NCBI GenBank assembly: GCA_964353455.1
Contig: CAYGWP010000516.1
Span: forward strand, 1-12,477
Direction of reading: 5' to 3'
Length of the DNA: 12,477 nucleotides
From: CAYGWP01 sp964353455
Lineage (GTDB): Bacteria > Planctomycetota > Phycisphaerae > FEN-1346
In this document: piece after piece, positions 1-7,810 of the stretch
How the letters are laid out: every line of letters starts with the position of its first letter
How positions within the stretch are numbered: the first letter of the stretch is position 1
The notes under the pieces: model-generated
Database searches by the model: none
What the model was told of the DNA's origin: nothing
Seen by the model: the letters and a program-made list of their open reading frames with translations, nothing else
Made by a program: the position numbers and the translations under genes

Positions 1-2771
1 GGCTGCGGCGCTACCGGCACAACCGCCACGGCCGGCATCGACGGATAAACCTCCGGATCGAAGTCGAGTCCGGCGTAATGCCTCAGCAGGTCCAAGTGGC
101 GGTGCTGGCCGGCGCCGGAAATCTGGCGGTGCTCGGTCCACGTGCCGTGGTCCGGGACATTGAGGTCAATCCATGTGATTAGGCGGTCCCACGCCTCGCG
201 GTCGAGTTTCACGCCGCTGTGGCCCTTCATGAGCCGCTGAACAAGTTCGCTCGTGTCGGCGTGCCACTCGTACGGGGCAGGCAGGTGGTAATCGCTCTCC
301 GGGCCGGGCCGACGGACGAACGGGTGGAGGGCCACGTAAGAGCCGGTGAATCCGAGGCTCCCCTGGACAACTTTGAGTTCGCCGTTGGGCTGGTCGCGGC
401 GGAAGTTCGGGATGGTCCTGCCGTCGGGCCGCTTCTCGCCGTTATGGCACGACACGCAGTGCTTGTCGAGGACCGGCTGCACCTCGCGGGCGAAACTGAA
501 CGGCCGCGCGGGGCCGTACCACGGCTCGATCTCGACCGGCCCGGCCTTCGTGGCCATCGTGAGCCGCGCCGGCGGCGGCCCGGCCGACTGCGGCTCGTGG
601 CAGCCGACGCACGAGGCAAACTCGCCCGGCATCGCCGTGTACCAACTCCGCATGACCTGGACGGCCTTCCCCTCGGCATCCAGCGGCTGGACGACGATCG
701 GCATGTTCGCGGGGACCTTGAACATGGCCGATCCGTCCTCGTACACCGGCACGGTGCCGAGGATCCGCCTGGCGTCCCACGGGCCGTCGATGCCGATGTG
801 GCTGTGGCCGCCCATGCCGCGGTACGTGAAGTGGTCGGTGAAGACCCGCAGGCGCTTGACCGTGCCGCGCGGCACGCCCTCGAGGCCCCGTCCCTGGTGC
901 ACGTCCACAAGGTACACGGTGGCGGTCTTCTCGCCGGGCCTCACGCGGTCGGGGATGGTAGGCGGCACAGGGCTTCTGCGGACAGGGGTCGGTTCGAGGC
1001 ACGCGTAGCCGGGTTCTTCGTGCAGGAGGAGCATGTTATCAAAGATGTCCACAAGATAGATACCCCAGTTTGAGCCGGCGTTCATCTTGCACGCGACGAT
1101 GAAGTACTTTTCGCTCAGCGGATACGGATGGAGGAACTTCGGCCACGACTGCTCCACGAGGCCGTCGGCGATGGTCGGCGCGACCGGCTTCCCGTAGCCG
1201 GGGATTCGCTGGACGACGCCGGCCGATTCATACCGGCCCCGGCTGGGGTCGAGAATCAGGAGTTCGCCCATCCTGGGAACACCGTGGTGGCCCGAGACGA
1301 TGGTGGCGATCTTCGTGGGGCTGCCCGGTATGGGCCGCGCGTAGAACATTGAGTTCGGCCAATACGAGTTCGAGCCGTAATGCTCGAACTGGGCCGTGCC
1401 GTCGGGGTTCATCTCGAAGAGGATTCGCGTGAAGTAGTGCGGCGTGTCGCTGTATTCCCACCGCGTGTAGAGGACGCGGCCGGTCGGGAGGACCGTCGGG
1501 CACCACGAGTGGTCCTGGTCGAACGTCAGTTGCCGGATGTTCTTCGTCCGCTCATCCAGCAGGTACAGCGACCCCACGTGGTCGCCGCCGCTGACGCACG
1601 GAACGCCCAGGTAGCAGGCGGTCGAGCAGAAGATGATGCGGCCGTCGGGCAGGTAGCAGCCGTCGTAGTTGTCAACGTCGGCATGCTCGCCGGGGGTGAC
1701 CTGCCGCAGGCCGGTCCCGTCGGTCCGCATCTCCCAGACCTGGAACTTGCCATGCGTTCCGGGCTTGGAGAAGAGGAACCGGTCGCCGTTCCAGTGGAGT
1801 TCAAGGTCTCCGACAAACTCGTCGCCTTCGGGCCGGTAGAAGGTCTTGAGGGCGCCCGCCGGCTGCCGCATCGACATCAGTGCGATCTCGTTATCGTAGC
1901 CGCGCGGCCCGACGGTCGAGTTCCCCTGCCAGTTCTGCGGGAGGCCGAGTCTCTTAGGGTTGCGCTTCACGAGGAGCACCTGCTCGAAGTCCAGGACCGG
2001 GTTCGCGAGGAGCGCCTCGTAGGCGAGTGCCGCAAGGTCCTTCTGGGCGCGCTCGGCGGCTTCGGGCGTTGCGTTCTGTCCGGCCTTCTCGATGGCGTCG
2101 AGGCGGGCAAGGTACTCCCGACCCTTCGGATACCGCGTGCCGCAGGTCTCCGTCAGGTCAGCGATGGCGCGGCGGAGGGATTCGAAGGTAAAGGGCGACA
2201 TGGGGGCGATGGCCGGCGAACCGACGTTTGTCGGCGCAGCCCCCGATGGGGTCGGCGACGTCGAGAAGTAGAATGCGTGGTCGCCCCCGGTGTTGTAGAT
2301 CTTCAGGAGGAGCGTGTTCTCTCCGGCCTTGAGTTCGAGTTTGGCGGTTTCCTGGTTGGCCGATGCGCCGCGGGGGACATCCTTTGATATGAGTCGCCTG
2401 CCGTTCAGCCACGCCACCATGCCGTCATCGCTGCCGAAGTAGCCGGTGATGGTCATCGCGGCGGGGGCCGTGATGGTCCGCACAAGGTAGGTCGGCCCGA
2501 CCGTGCCCGCCTGAAGAGGCTGGACGACGCCATCAGCGATGTCGGGGCGCTTCGTCCATTTGCGGCCGTCGTATGCTTTCGCCAGGTCGATCTCGCGTTC
2601 GGGCGGAAACGCAGTGGCGAACCTCTCTCCTGCCTTCACGGGGAATGGGCCGATCACGCTCCAGGGCCCGAGTTTGGGCGTCGCTGACTTCTCGGCGCCA
2701 CCTGCGGCCGCGCCTGCGGCAATCACCAGCGCTGCCGCAAGGAATGTGGATACCACTACGCGGTATGGCAT
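1..2771 (-). CDS. HzsA-like secreted dihaem beta-propeller protein (3' end outside window)
   Basis: The minus-strand frame is open from the ATG at 2771 to the window edge (923 codons, no stop), so the C-terminus is missing. An AGGAGAG ribosome site sits just upstream. Residues 1-26 form a Sec-type signal peptide (MPYRVVVSTFLAAALVIAAG). Residues about 35-167 look like a PA14 or jelly-roll domain (GYFGSDDGMVAWLNG). A mostly helical linker follows, then a beta-propeller from about 285 to 640 with PD40-like strands (GRIIFCSTACYLGVPC, PTGRVLYTRWEYSD). Two c-type haem sites follow: C721-V-G-C724-H725 and C772-V-S-C775-H776, the second in a REVQPVLDKHCVSCH context typical of planctomycete cytochromes. 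This order resembles proteins annotated as HzsA-related, named after the hydrazine synthase alpha subunit. I infer a periplasmic redox role. Hydrazine synthesis is not implied, since no HzsB/C partners are seen. The family call is from recognition of the architecture. Confidence 0.85.
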   Translation of the reverse strand, partial: MPYRVVVSTFLAAALVIAAGAAAGGAEKSATPKLGPWSVIGPFPVKAGERFATAFPPEREIDLAKAYDGRKWTKRPDIADGVVQPLQAGTVGPTYLVRTITAPAAMTITGYFGSDDGMVAWLNGRRLISKDVPRGASANQETAKLELKAGENTLLLKIYNTGGDHAFYFSTSPTPSGAAPTNVGSPAIAPMSPFTFESLRRAIADLTETCGTRYPKGREYLARLDAIEKAGQNATPEAAERAQKDLAALAYEALLANPVLDFEQVLLVKRNPKRLGLPQNWQGNSTVGPRGYDNEIALMSMRQPAGALKTFYRPEGDEFVGDLELHWNGDRFLFSKPGTHGKFQVWEMRTDGTGLRQVTPGEHADVDNYDGCYLPDGRIIFCSTACYLGVPCVSGGDHVGSLYLLDERTKNIRQLTFDQDHSWCPTVLPTGRVLYTRWEYSDTPHYFTRILFEMNPDGTAQFEHYGSNSYWPNSMFYARPIPGSPTKIATIVSGHHGVPRMGELLILDPSRGRYESAGVVQRIPGYGKPVAPTIADGLVEQSWPKFLHPYPLSEKYFIVACKMNAGSNWGIYLVDIFDNMLLLHEEPGYACLEPTPVRRSPVPPTIPDRVRPGEKTATVYLVDVHQGRGLEGVPRGTVKRLRVFTDHFTYRGMGGHSHIGIDGPWDARRILGTVPVYEDGSAMFKVPANMPIVVQPLDAEGKAVQVMRSWYTAMPGEFASCVGCHEPQSAGPPPARLTMATKAGPVEIEPWYGPARPFSFAREVQPVLDKHCVSCHNGEKRPDGRTIPNFRRDQPNGELKVVQGSLGFTGSYVALHPFVRRPGPESDYHLPAPYEWHADTSELVQRLMKGHSGVKLDREAWDRLITWIDLNVPDHGTWTEHRQISGAGQHRHLDLLRHYAGLDFDPEVYPSMPAVAVVPVAPQ

Positions 2772-2818
2772 CTCTCTCTCCTGGCGAACTTGCGGCCCTC
2801 GCCGACTTTCGTCGCGGT

Positions 2819-2824
2819 ATTCTA
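2819..2824 (-). promoter_or_regulatory. Possible -10 box for the HzsA-like gene
   Basis: On the minus strand this reads TAGAAT, five of six matches to the sigma70-type -10 consensus, about 48 bases before the ATG at 2771. No convincing -35 box is present at 16-18 bp, so the call is tentative. Confidence 0.25.
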
Positions 2825-2890
2825 GCGAACCACCGCCACTGAAACCAGCCCATTGCCGGCCATCTCTTCCCCATCGGCCGGAAAAGGCGC

Positions 2891-2919
2891 TTGACCCCAG
2901 CCCTTATTGAATGCAGATT
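2891..2919 (+). promoter_or_regulatory. Possible promoter for the isomerase/oxidoreductase cluster
   Basis: TTGACC (2891-2896, five of six to the -35 consensus) is followed after 17 bp by CAGATT (2914-2919, three of six). Transcription would begin near 2926, which is downstream of the ATG at 2911 and upstream of the strong ribosome site at 2964-2970. This fits a translation start at 2977. The -10 box is weak. Confidence 0.3.
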
Positions 2920-2976
2920 ACACTTCAAGAGTACCGCCGCAAGCACCGTTTAAGCGAGAGTCAAGGAGGCGCATCC

Positions 2977-3873
2977 ATGTTCGACCCGATGACTCGGCGC
3001 GAGTGCCTGGGGACGATGCTCGGTTCGCTGGCCGGCGCTGCGGCGCTCACCCGCTTCGCCCAGGCCGCCGAGACGGCCCCCGCCACGAAGCCCGCATTCC
3101 GCGACATCCCACCCTACGCCCTCTACGCCTTCGACAACGGACTGAACGGGCCGGATGCTGCGACGCTGGAATCGAAGGCGGCGCTCCTTAAGAAACTCGG
3201 CTACGCCGGAATGACCGACCACTTCAACCTGAAGCGCCTGCCGCAGGTCCTCGAGCAACTCGACAAGCACGGTCTTGAGTTCGCCTCTCTGTACATTACA
3301 GCGCTGGTTGAGACCGAGACCGACCCGCTCCTTAAGGACTATATCGCGCTGCTGAAGGGCCGCAGGGCGAGGATCGAAATCGGCTTCACCTCCAAGCAGT
3401 TCAAGCCCTCTGACCCGGCCGCCGACGCGAAGGCCGTCGAGACCCTCAAACGCATCGCCGACTGGTGCGCCGACACCGGCCCAGTAGTATCCATATATCC
3501 TCACGTCAACTTCTGGACCCACCGGGCCGAGGACGGCCTGCGGCTGGCGAGGCAGGTGGGCCTCAGGACCGTCGGCGTCAACCTGAACCTCTACCACTGG
3601 CAGACCGCCGCGCCCGTGCGGCCGCTGGGGGAATTGCTTGCCGAAATCCTGCCGCACCTTATGCTTGTCACCATCAACGGGATGGACAAGGGGAAGATCG
3701 TGTCGCTGGCCGACGGCGACTTCGACGTGGCCGGCTTTATGGCGGCGGTGAAGAAGGCGGGATACGCGGGGCCGGTGGGCCTCCAGTGCTACAGCATCGC
3801 GGGGCCGTCGGAGCCGCACCTTACCCGCTCAATGGCAAAGTGGCGCGAGATCGCCAGGCAACTCGCAATGTAG
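2977..3873 (+). CDS. Tat-exported sugar phosphate isomerase/epimerase-like TIM barrel protein
   Basis: This 298-residue protein resembles the xylose isomerase-like TIM barrel / AP endonuclease 2 family, whose planctomycete members are usually annotated as sugar phosphate isomerase/epimerase. I chose the ATG at 2977 because AAGGAGG lies 7 bases upstream and a twin-arginine leader begins at once (MTRRECLGTMLG, then a hydrophobic stretch ending AQA). The frame is open back to an ATG at 2911, but that would put 22 unrelated residues before the leader. Visible barrel strands include KLGYAGMTDHF, VVSIYPHVNFW, VGVNLNLYHW, LMLVTINGMDKG and GYAGPVGLQCYS. The His, Glu and Asp residues in these strands are candidate metal ligands, but I cannot assign them. 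The oxidoreductase gene follows 43 bp downstream on the same strand, a common planctomycete pairing for sugar conversion. The substrate is unknown. Confidence 0.87.
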   Translation: MFDPMTRRECLGTMLGSLAGAAALTRFAQAAETAPATKPAFRDIPPYALYAFDNGLNGPDAATLESKAALLKKLGYAGMTDHFNLKRLPQVLEQLDKHGLEFASLYITALVETETDPLLKDYIALLKGRRARIEIGFTSKQFKPSDPAADAKAVETLKRIADWCADTGPVVSIYPHVNFWTHRAEDGLRLARQVGLRTVGVNLNLYHWQTAAPVRPLGELLAEILPHLMLVTINGMDKGKIVSLADGDFDVAGFMAAVKKAGYAGPVGLQCYSIAGPSEPHLTRSMAKWREIARQLAM

Positions 3874-3900
3874 GCCCGCCAGTCCGTCGCGGCGGGCCTA
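3871..3900 (+). terminator. Perfect hairpin overlapping the stop codon, between two co-directional genes
   Basis: Arms TAGGCCCGCC (3871-3880) and GGCGGGCCTA (3891-3900) are perfect 10-bp complements around a 10-base loop. The first three bases are the stop codon of the isomerase-like gene. No run of T follows (CTCGAAGG), so this is more likely an attenuator or mRNA-stabilising processing hairpin than a strong intrinsic terminator. Confidence 0.5.
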
Positions 3901-3916
3901 CTCGAAGGGGCTCAGT

Positions 3917-5233
3917 ATGACGACTACCCGACGCGGTTTTCTCAAGGCGGCCGTAACGGCGGCGGCCGCGCCGTACGTCGTTTCCGCATCGGCCCTGGGC
4001 GCCGAGGGCAAGACCGCGCCGAGCCGGCGTGTCACGTTCGGCATGATCGGCGTCGGCCGCCAGGGCACCATCGCCAACCTCCGCACGCTCGTCTCCTACG
4101 ACGACGTCCATATCCTGGCCGTGTGCGATGTGGATGCCTGGCGCATGGAGAACGCCCGCAAGATCGTCGATGACCACTACGCCGCCAAGGGCCGCACGGG
4201 CGAGGCGAAGGGCTGCGCGACGACCAAGGATTTCCGGGAGGTCCTCGCCCGGCCTGACATCGACGCCGTCATGATCTCGACGCCCGACCACTGGCACGTC
4301 CCGATGGCCATTGCCGCCGCCGAGGCCGGCAAGGATGTCGCGCTGGAGAAACCCATCACCCTCTCCATCGCCGAGGGCCGGCTCCTCAGCGACGCCATGA
4401 CCCGATACGGGCGCGTCTTCCGGACCGACAGCGAGGCCCGGTCGCAGTGGTTCTTCCACAAGGCGGCGGAACTGGCGCGGAGCGGCCGCATCGGCAAACT
4501 GCACACCATCCGCACCGGCGTGCCGCGCGGCGACGTGGCCGGCGGAAACCCCGCCGCAATGCCCGTCCCCGAGGGGCTGGACTTCGACCTCTGGCTCGGC
4601 CCGGCCCCCGAGGCGCCGTACACGCTCGACCGCGTGCAGCCCGTCGGAAAACTGGACCGGCCCGGCTGGATGCGCGTCCGCGACTACTGCGAGGGGATGA
4701 TAACCAACTGGGGCACGCATATAAATGACATCGCGCAGTGGGGCCACAATACCGAGCACACCGGCCCCGTCGAGGTCGAGGGCAAGGGCGTCTATCCGAG
4801 CGACGGCCTCTGGAACGTGCTGATCGATTTCGAGGTCAAGTACCGCTTCGCCGACGGCGTCCAGATGATCTACAAGATGGAGCGGCCGTACGTCCGCTTC
4901 GAGGGCACGGAGGGCTGGGTCCAGGCCGACTGGAGCAACAACTCGCTGACGGGGCGGCCGGAATCGATCCTCAAGTCGCCCGCGCTGCCCCACGAGGTGC
5001 AACTGCCCCTGAAGAGCGAGAAGCGCGACTTCATCGATTGCGTGAAGACCCGCGGCCGGACCATCGCCGATGCCGAGGTCGGACACCGCACAACCACCCT
5101 GTGCCAACTCGGCCACATCGCCATCCAGGCGGGCCGCAAACTCCGCTGGGACCCCGTAGCCGAACGGTTCCCCGATGATGACCAGGCCAACCGCCTGCTC
5201 ACCCGCTTCATGCGGAGCCCGTGGCGGGTGTAA
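3917..5233 (+). CDS. Tat-exported Gfo/Idh/MocA family oxidoreductase
   Basis: The 438-residue protein begins with a twin-arginine leader (TTRRGFLKAAVTAAAAPYVV). A Rossmann NAD(P)-binding core follows with GMIGVGRQG (glycines at about 42-50), the acidic end of beta-2 at CDVD (70-73) and the family EKP motif at 144-146, whose Lys is the usual catalytic residue. The C-terminal substrate domain has WGTHIND (265-271), where H268 and D271 are candidate active-site residues. Length is normal for planctomycete members, which are exported and carry their cofactor across folded. The likely reaction is NAD(P)-dependent oxidation or reduction of a sugar or sugar derivative in the periplasm, with the substrate unknown. 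AAGGGG lies 6 bases before the ATG. The gene probably shares a transcript with the upstream TIM-barrel gene, modulated by the hairpin between them. Its stop is 4 bp from the stop of the convergent next gene. Confidence 0.93.
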   Translation: MTTTRRGFLKAAVTAAAAPYVVSASALGAEGKTAPSRRVTFGMIGVGRQGTIANLRTLVSYDDVHILAVCDVDAWRMENARKIVDDHYAAKGRTGEAKGCATTKDFREVLARPDIDAVMISTPDHWHVPMAIAAAEAGKDVALEKPITLSIAEGRLLSDAMTRYGRVFRTDSEARSQWFFHKAAELARSGRIGKLHTIRTGVPRGDVAGGNPAAMPVPEGLDFDLWLGPAPEAPYTLDRVQPVGKLDRPGWMRVRDYCEGMITNWGTHINDIAQWGHNTEHTGPVEVEGKGVYPSDGLWNVLIDFEVKYRFADGVQMIYKMERPYVRFEGTEGWVQADWSNNSLTGRPESILKSPALPHEVQLPLKSEKRDFIDCVKTRGRTIADAEVGHRTTTLCQLGHIAIQAGRKLRWDPVAERFPDDDQANRLLTRFMRSPWRV

Positions 5234-5237
5234 CGAC

Positions 5238-5843
5238 CTACTTTAGGATGTCGCCCAGGGCCGTCAGGAACGCCTTCATGGTCACTTCGCCCGTCTCCTT
5301 CGCCAACTTCGGGTAGGTGCAGCGGACCTTCAGGAACTTGTCCTTGTAGGCCGTCAGGTAGAGTTGCGAGAAGACGGGGTAATCACCCGATTCGCCCGAC
5401 TCGGGGGCGATAACGTACTCATAGACCGCCGAGAGCATCGGCAGGTCCTTCTCGCCCATCTTGATGGAGATCGGATTCCCGGACAGCAGTTTCACCCCCT
5501 TGTACCGCCCCTTCCGCTCCATGGCCGTGAGGTCCGACTTCACGCCCTCAAAGTGCGACTTGACCTCAGGGTTGCCCGTGCCGGTGCCCAGGCCCTTGCG
5601 GCCGAGATCATAGACAAACACGTCGGTCCGGATGTAATAGGGCTCACACACCTCGTACCGGATCATGACCCCAAGTTCCGGCTTGTCGAACGTGCTGGTC
5701 CCCGCGAGCGAGTACGGCCCCAGGGCGACCGGAAACGTTACGCCGGTCTGCTGCTCCACGTACGGCTTGGGCTGCTGCGGCTCGGCCCCCGCGCAGACAG
5801 ATGCCACAAGCCAGAGGCCCAGCAGCAGAATGGTTGGCCGCAT
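5238..5843 (-). CDS. Secreted protein of unknown function (201 aa)
   Basis: I do not recognise this family. The frame is open much further upstream (to 6266), but the ATG at 5843 is the credible start: a GGGAGG-type ribosome site precedes it and the product begins with a clean Sec signal peptide (MRPTILLLGLWLVASVCAGA). The mature part is about 180 residues of mixed alpha/beta character, with TGVTFPVALGPYSL near the N-terminus, VMIRYEV and IRTDVFVYDLG in the middle, and a C-terminal segment with FSQLYLTAYKDKFLKVRCTYP. There are no further membrane segments, no CxxCH site and no lipobox. The gene is monocistronic and faces the oxidoreductase gene tail to tail. A good promoter lies at 5921-5949. 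It is probably a soluble periplasmic protein; a function cannot be assigned. Confidence 0.8.
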   Translation of the reverse strand: MRPTILLLGLWLVASVCAGAEPQQPKPYVEQQTGVTFPVALGPYSLAGTSTFDKPELGVMIRYEVCEPYYIRTDVFVYDLGRKGLGTGTGNPEVKSHFEGVKSDLTAMERKGRYKGVKLLSGNPISIKMGEKDLPMLSAVYEYVIAPESGESGDYPVFSQLYLTAYKDKFLKVRCTYPKLAKETGEVTMKAFLTALGDILK

Positions 5844-5920
5844 GTCAGCGCCCTCCCTCCCGAAGGTAGTGGCTCGCCCGCCGGCCCCAGCCCGGTCTCC
5901 AGGCGCGCCACACAGGTTAT

Positions 5921-5949
5921 AGTATATTGCCGCCCGCCGGACGCCACAA
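5921..5949 (-). promoter_or_regulatory. Promoter of the unknown secreted-protein gene
   Basis: Read on the minus strand, TTGTGG (5944-5949) is separated by exactly 17 bp from TATACT (5921-5926, five of six to the -10 consensus). The predicted transcript would have a leader of about 70 bases before the ATG at 5843. The AT-rich patch stands out from the GC-rich surroundings. The rest of the 254-bp divergent intergenic region (5844-6097) shows nothing else convincing. Confidence 0.5.
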
Positions 5950-6097
5950 GGCGTGACAAGGCTCTCTTCTCGCCATGACAAACCGCAACCGGCTGATTTC
6001 TGTTGATGCCTGCCTTTCCTTAAGGTAGCCTGCCCTGCGGATCGTCTGCCGGCAGCCACGCGGCCCGCCCTACGTACTGGCGGGGTGGAGAATAGAC

Positions 6098-7732
6098 ATG
6101 CGGCACATCGCCGTGCCCTGGGGCGTCGGTCTCGGGTTCTTCTTGGTGGCGGCTCTCGAATCCCACGGTCAGGCGGCTCCTCTGCCGCCGAAGGATTACA
6201 CGGTTGAGGAAACACTGCTCGGCGATACGGATGGCGCCATCGTCCAATCAGCCGCCACCAGCACACAAGGCGGTTGCCACATTGCGTATGTGGCCAAGAG
6301 AGACGATAAGTTCTCTGTTGTGGTGGATGGGCAGGCGGGGCCCAGGTATGACGGCATCGGGCTCGGCACTCCCGTCCTCAGCCCCGACGGCAAACACGTG
6401 GCATACGTGGCCCGAGAGGGGGCCAAGTGGTTCGTGCTTGGGGATGGTCGGCCGGGACCGGAGTATGACGGCATAGTAAAGGATACCCCCTTCTTCAGCC
6501 CCGACGGCAAACGTCTCGCGTATATGGCCAAGAAGGGCGATAAGTTCGTGGCGGTTGTTGATGGCCAGGCCGGGCCGGAGTCTGAACACATTAAACTTCT
6601 CGCCTTCACCTCGGACAGCAAGCACGCGGGGTATGTGGCCCGAAGAGGCCCGAAGCGGGTTGTCGTCGTGGACGGCCAGGCGGGGCCGGAGTATGACGGC
6701 ATCGGCGCCCTCCTCTTCAGCCCCGACGGCAAACGCAACGCGTATGCCGCCGCCAAGGGAGGAAAGTGGCTCGCGGTTGTCGATGGGAAGGCCGGGCCGG
6801 AATATGACGGCCTCAGCACTTTCACCTTCAGCCCCGACGGCCGGCGATTTGCCCACATCGCCACCCAAGGCGGCAAGATGCTCGTTGTGGCGGACGGCAG
6901 GGCGGGGCCGATGTGCGACGGCATCGGCTTCATCTTCTTCAGCCCCGATGCCAAGCGCCTGGCCTATGCGGCCAAGAATGGCGACAAGTGGGCGATGGTC
7001 CTGGATGGGCAGCCCGGCCCGGAATATGACGGCATTGAGAATGCCTTGCCCGTCTTCAGCCCAGACAGCAAGCGCACGGTTTACGCGGCCAGCAAAGGCA
7101 GCAAGTGCTTCGTGATCGTGGACGGAAAGGCCGGACCGGAGTATGACGGCGTCGGCGGCGGTTTCTTCTTCAGTCCCGACAGCAAGCACCTGGCGTACAC
7201 GGCAACCAGGGGCGCCAAGGCGCTTATGGTCCTGGATGGAGAGGCGGGGACGGAATGCGACGGCATCCTCTGTTTCGGCTTCAGCCCCGACAGCCGGCAC
7301 ATGGCGTTTGCAGCCAAGAGAGGCGACAAGTTCTCGATGTTCGTTGACGGCCGCGCCGGGCCGGAGTACGACGGTTTCGGCGCTTTCTTCTTCAGCCCCG
7401 ACGGCAAGCGCGCCGCTTATGTTGTGCGCAAAGGCGCCAAGTGGCTCGTGGTTGTCGATGGCGTGGAAGGTCCGGAATTTGACGCCATCGGCAAGGGCGC
7501 TCCCGTCTTCACCTCCGACGGCAGGAGCGTCGCCTATGACGGCAGGAAGGGGGGCAAATGGCTCGTGGTTGTGGACGGGCAGGCCGGGCCGGAGTATGAG
7601 AAGGTGTTCACTCCCCTCTCGTTCCTTGGCGGCGGCGCGCTGGAGTACCTGGCCATCAAGGGAGGGCCCCTGTATCGTGTGAGGCACATTCCGAGGGATT
7701 CTCCGGCCTCGGGAACTGCCCCGGCACGGTAG
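6098..7732 (+). CDS. Secreted PD40/WD40-like beta-propeller repeat protein
   Basis: The 544-residue protein starts with a signal peptide (residues 1-26, ending SHGQA). After a short linker it consists almost wholly of about 12 repeats of 37-39 residues (roughly 74-528), preceded by one degenerate half unit. The consensus is VVDGxAGPEYDGI, a short hydrophobic strand, FSPDGKR, then AYxAxKGxKW. The SPDGK and AYxA parts match PD40/TolB-type beta-propeller blades; the DGxAGPEYDG half is the hallmark of this subfamily. Twelve or thirteen blades are too many for one ordinary propeller, so two six-bladed rings in tandem are likely. There is no CxxCH site, catalytic motif or C-terminal anchor, so binding or scaffolding is the most that can be suggested. 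GGTGGAG precedes the ATG. The long minus-strand frame antisense to it is a by-product of the repeats and codon bias. Confidence 0.88.
   Translation: MRHIAVPWGVGLGFFLVAALESHGQAAPLPPKDYTVEETLLGDTDGAIVQSAATSTQGGCHIAYVAKRDDKFSVVVDGQAGPRYDGIGLGTPVLSPDGKHVAYVAREGAKWFVLGDGRPGPEYDGIVKDTPFFSPDGKRLAYMAKKGDKFVAVVDGQAGPESEHIKLLAFTSDSKHAGYVARRGPKRVVVVDGQAGPEYDGIGALLFSPDGKRNAYAAAKGGKWLAVVDGKAGPEYDGLSTFTFSPDGRRFAHIATQGGKMLVVADGRAGPMCDGIGFIFFSPDAKRLAYAAKNGDKWAMVLDGQPGPEYDGIENALPVFSPDSKRTVYAASKGSKCFVIVDGKAGPEYDGVGGGFFFSPDSKHLAYTATRGAKALMVLDGEAGTECDGILCFGFSPDSRHMAFAAKRGDKFSMFVDGRAGPEYDGFGAFFFSPDGKRAAYVVRKGAKWLVVVDGVEGPEFDAIGKGAPVFTSDGRSVAYDGRKGGKWLVVVDGQAGPEYEKVFTPLSFLGGGALEYLAIKGGPLYRVRHIPRDSPASGTAPAR
6317..7681 (+). 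repeat. Tandem coding repeats of 111-117 bp (PEYDG-SPDGK blades)
   Basis: About 12 in-frame units each carry a segment close to GGGCCGGAGTATGACGGC and a segment close to CTTCAGCCCCGACGGCAA. Units differ mainly at third codon positions and at the variable strand between the motifs. This shows old duplication kept under protein-level selection, not recent slippage. Unit 3 (PESEHI, TSDSKH) and unit 12 (PEYEKV, no SPDG) are the most diverged. Confidence 0.9.
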
Positions 7733-7760
7733 CGGGAAACCGCGACGCGTCTGCTTCTTC

Positions 7761-7788
7761 TCGACAAGCACCGCGGAATCGGTATGAT
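7761..7788 (+). promoter_or_regulatory. Promoter of the orphan leader / mntA-hepT segment
   Basis: TCGACA (7761-7766, five of six to TTGACA) and TATGAT (7783-7788, five of six to TATAAT) are 16 bp apart, one of the best promoter matches in the window. Transcription would begin near 7795, just before the orphan Tat leader, and could continue into mntA-hepT. Confidence 0.55.
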
Positions 7789-7809
7789 GGTCCCTATCGA
7801 GGGACCATC
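7786..7809. promoter_or_regulatory. Perfect palindrome overlapping the -10 box (candidate operator)
   Basis: Arms GATGGTCCC (7786-7794) and GGGACCATC (7801-7809) are perfect 9-bp complements around TATCGA. The element covers the end of the -10 box and the predicted start of transcription, the place where a repressor dimer would bind. It could instead act as an RNA hairpin, because the ribosome site AAAGGAGA starts 1 base later (7811). It may also terminate the upstream repeat-protein gene, but no T-run follows. Confidence 0.45.
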
Positions 7810-7810
7810 G

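Noticed and set aside
219..2387. Plus-strand frames at 219-1073 and 1380-2387
   Set aside because: Both lie antisense to the continuous HzsA-like frame, whose two CxxCH sites and domain order are clear.
1..2771. Evidence for anammox or hydrazine synthesis
   Set aside because: Only an HzsA-like architecture is present. HzsB, HzsC and hydrazine dehydrogenase genes are absent here, and HzsA relatives are widespread in planctomycetes that do not perform anammox.
3821..5116. Minus-strand frame of 431 codons opposite the oxidoreductase
   Set aside because: The plus strand has an unmistakable Gfo/Idh/MocA protein; the antisense product has no recognisable motif.
5844..6266. N-terminal extension of the gene at 5238-5843 to 6266
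   Set aside because: The added 141 residues are Arg/Pro-rich, run through the promoter and place the signal peptide in the middle of the protein.
6317..7681. CRISPR array or satellite DNA
   Set aside because: The repeats are in frame, 111-117 bp long, differ mostly at third positions and encode propeller blades.
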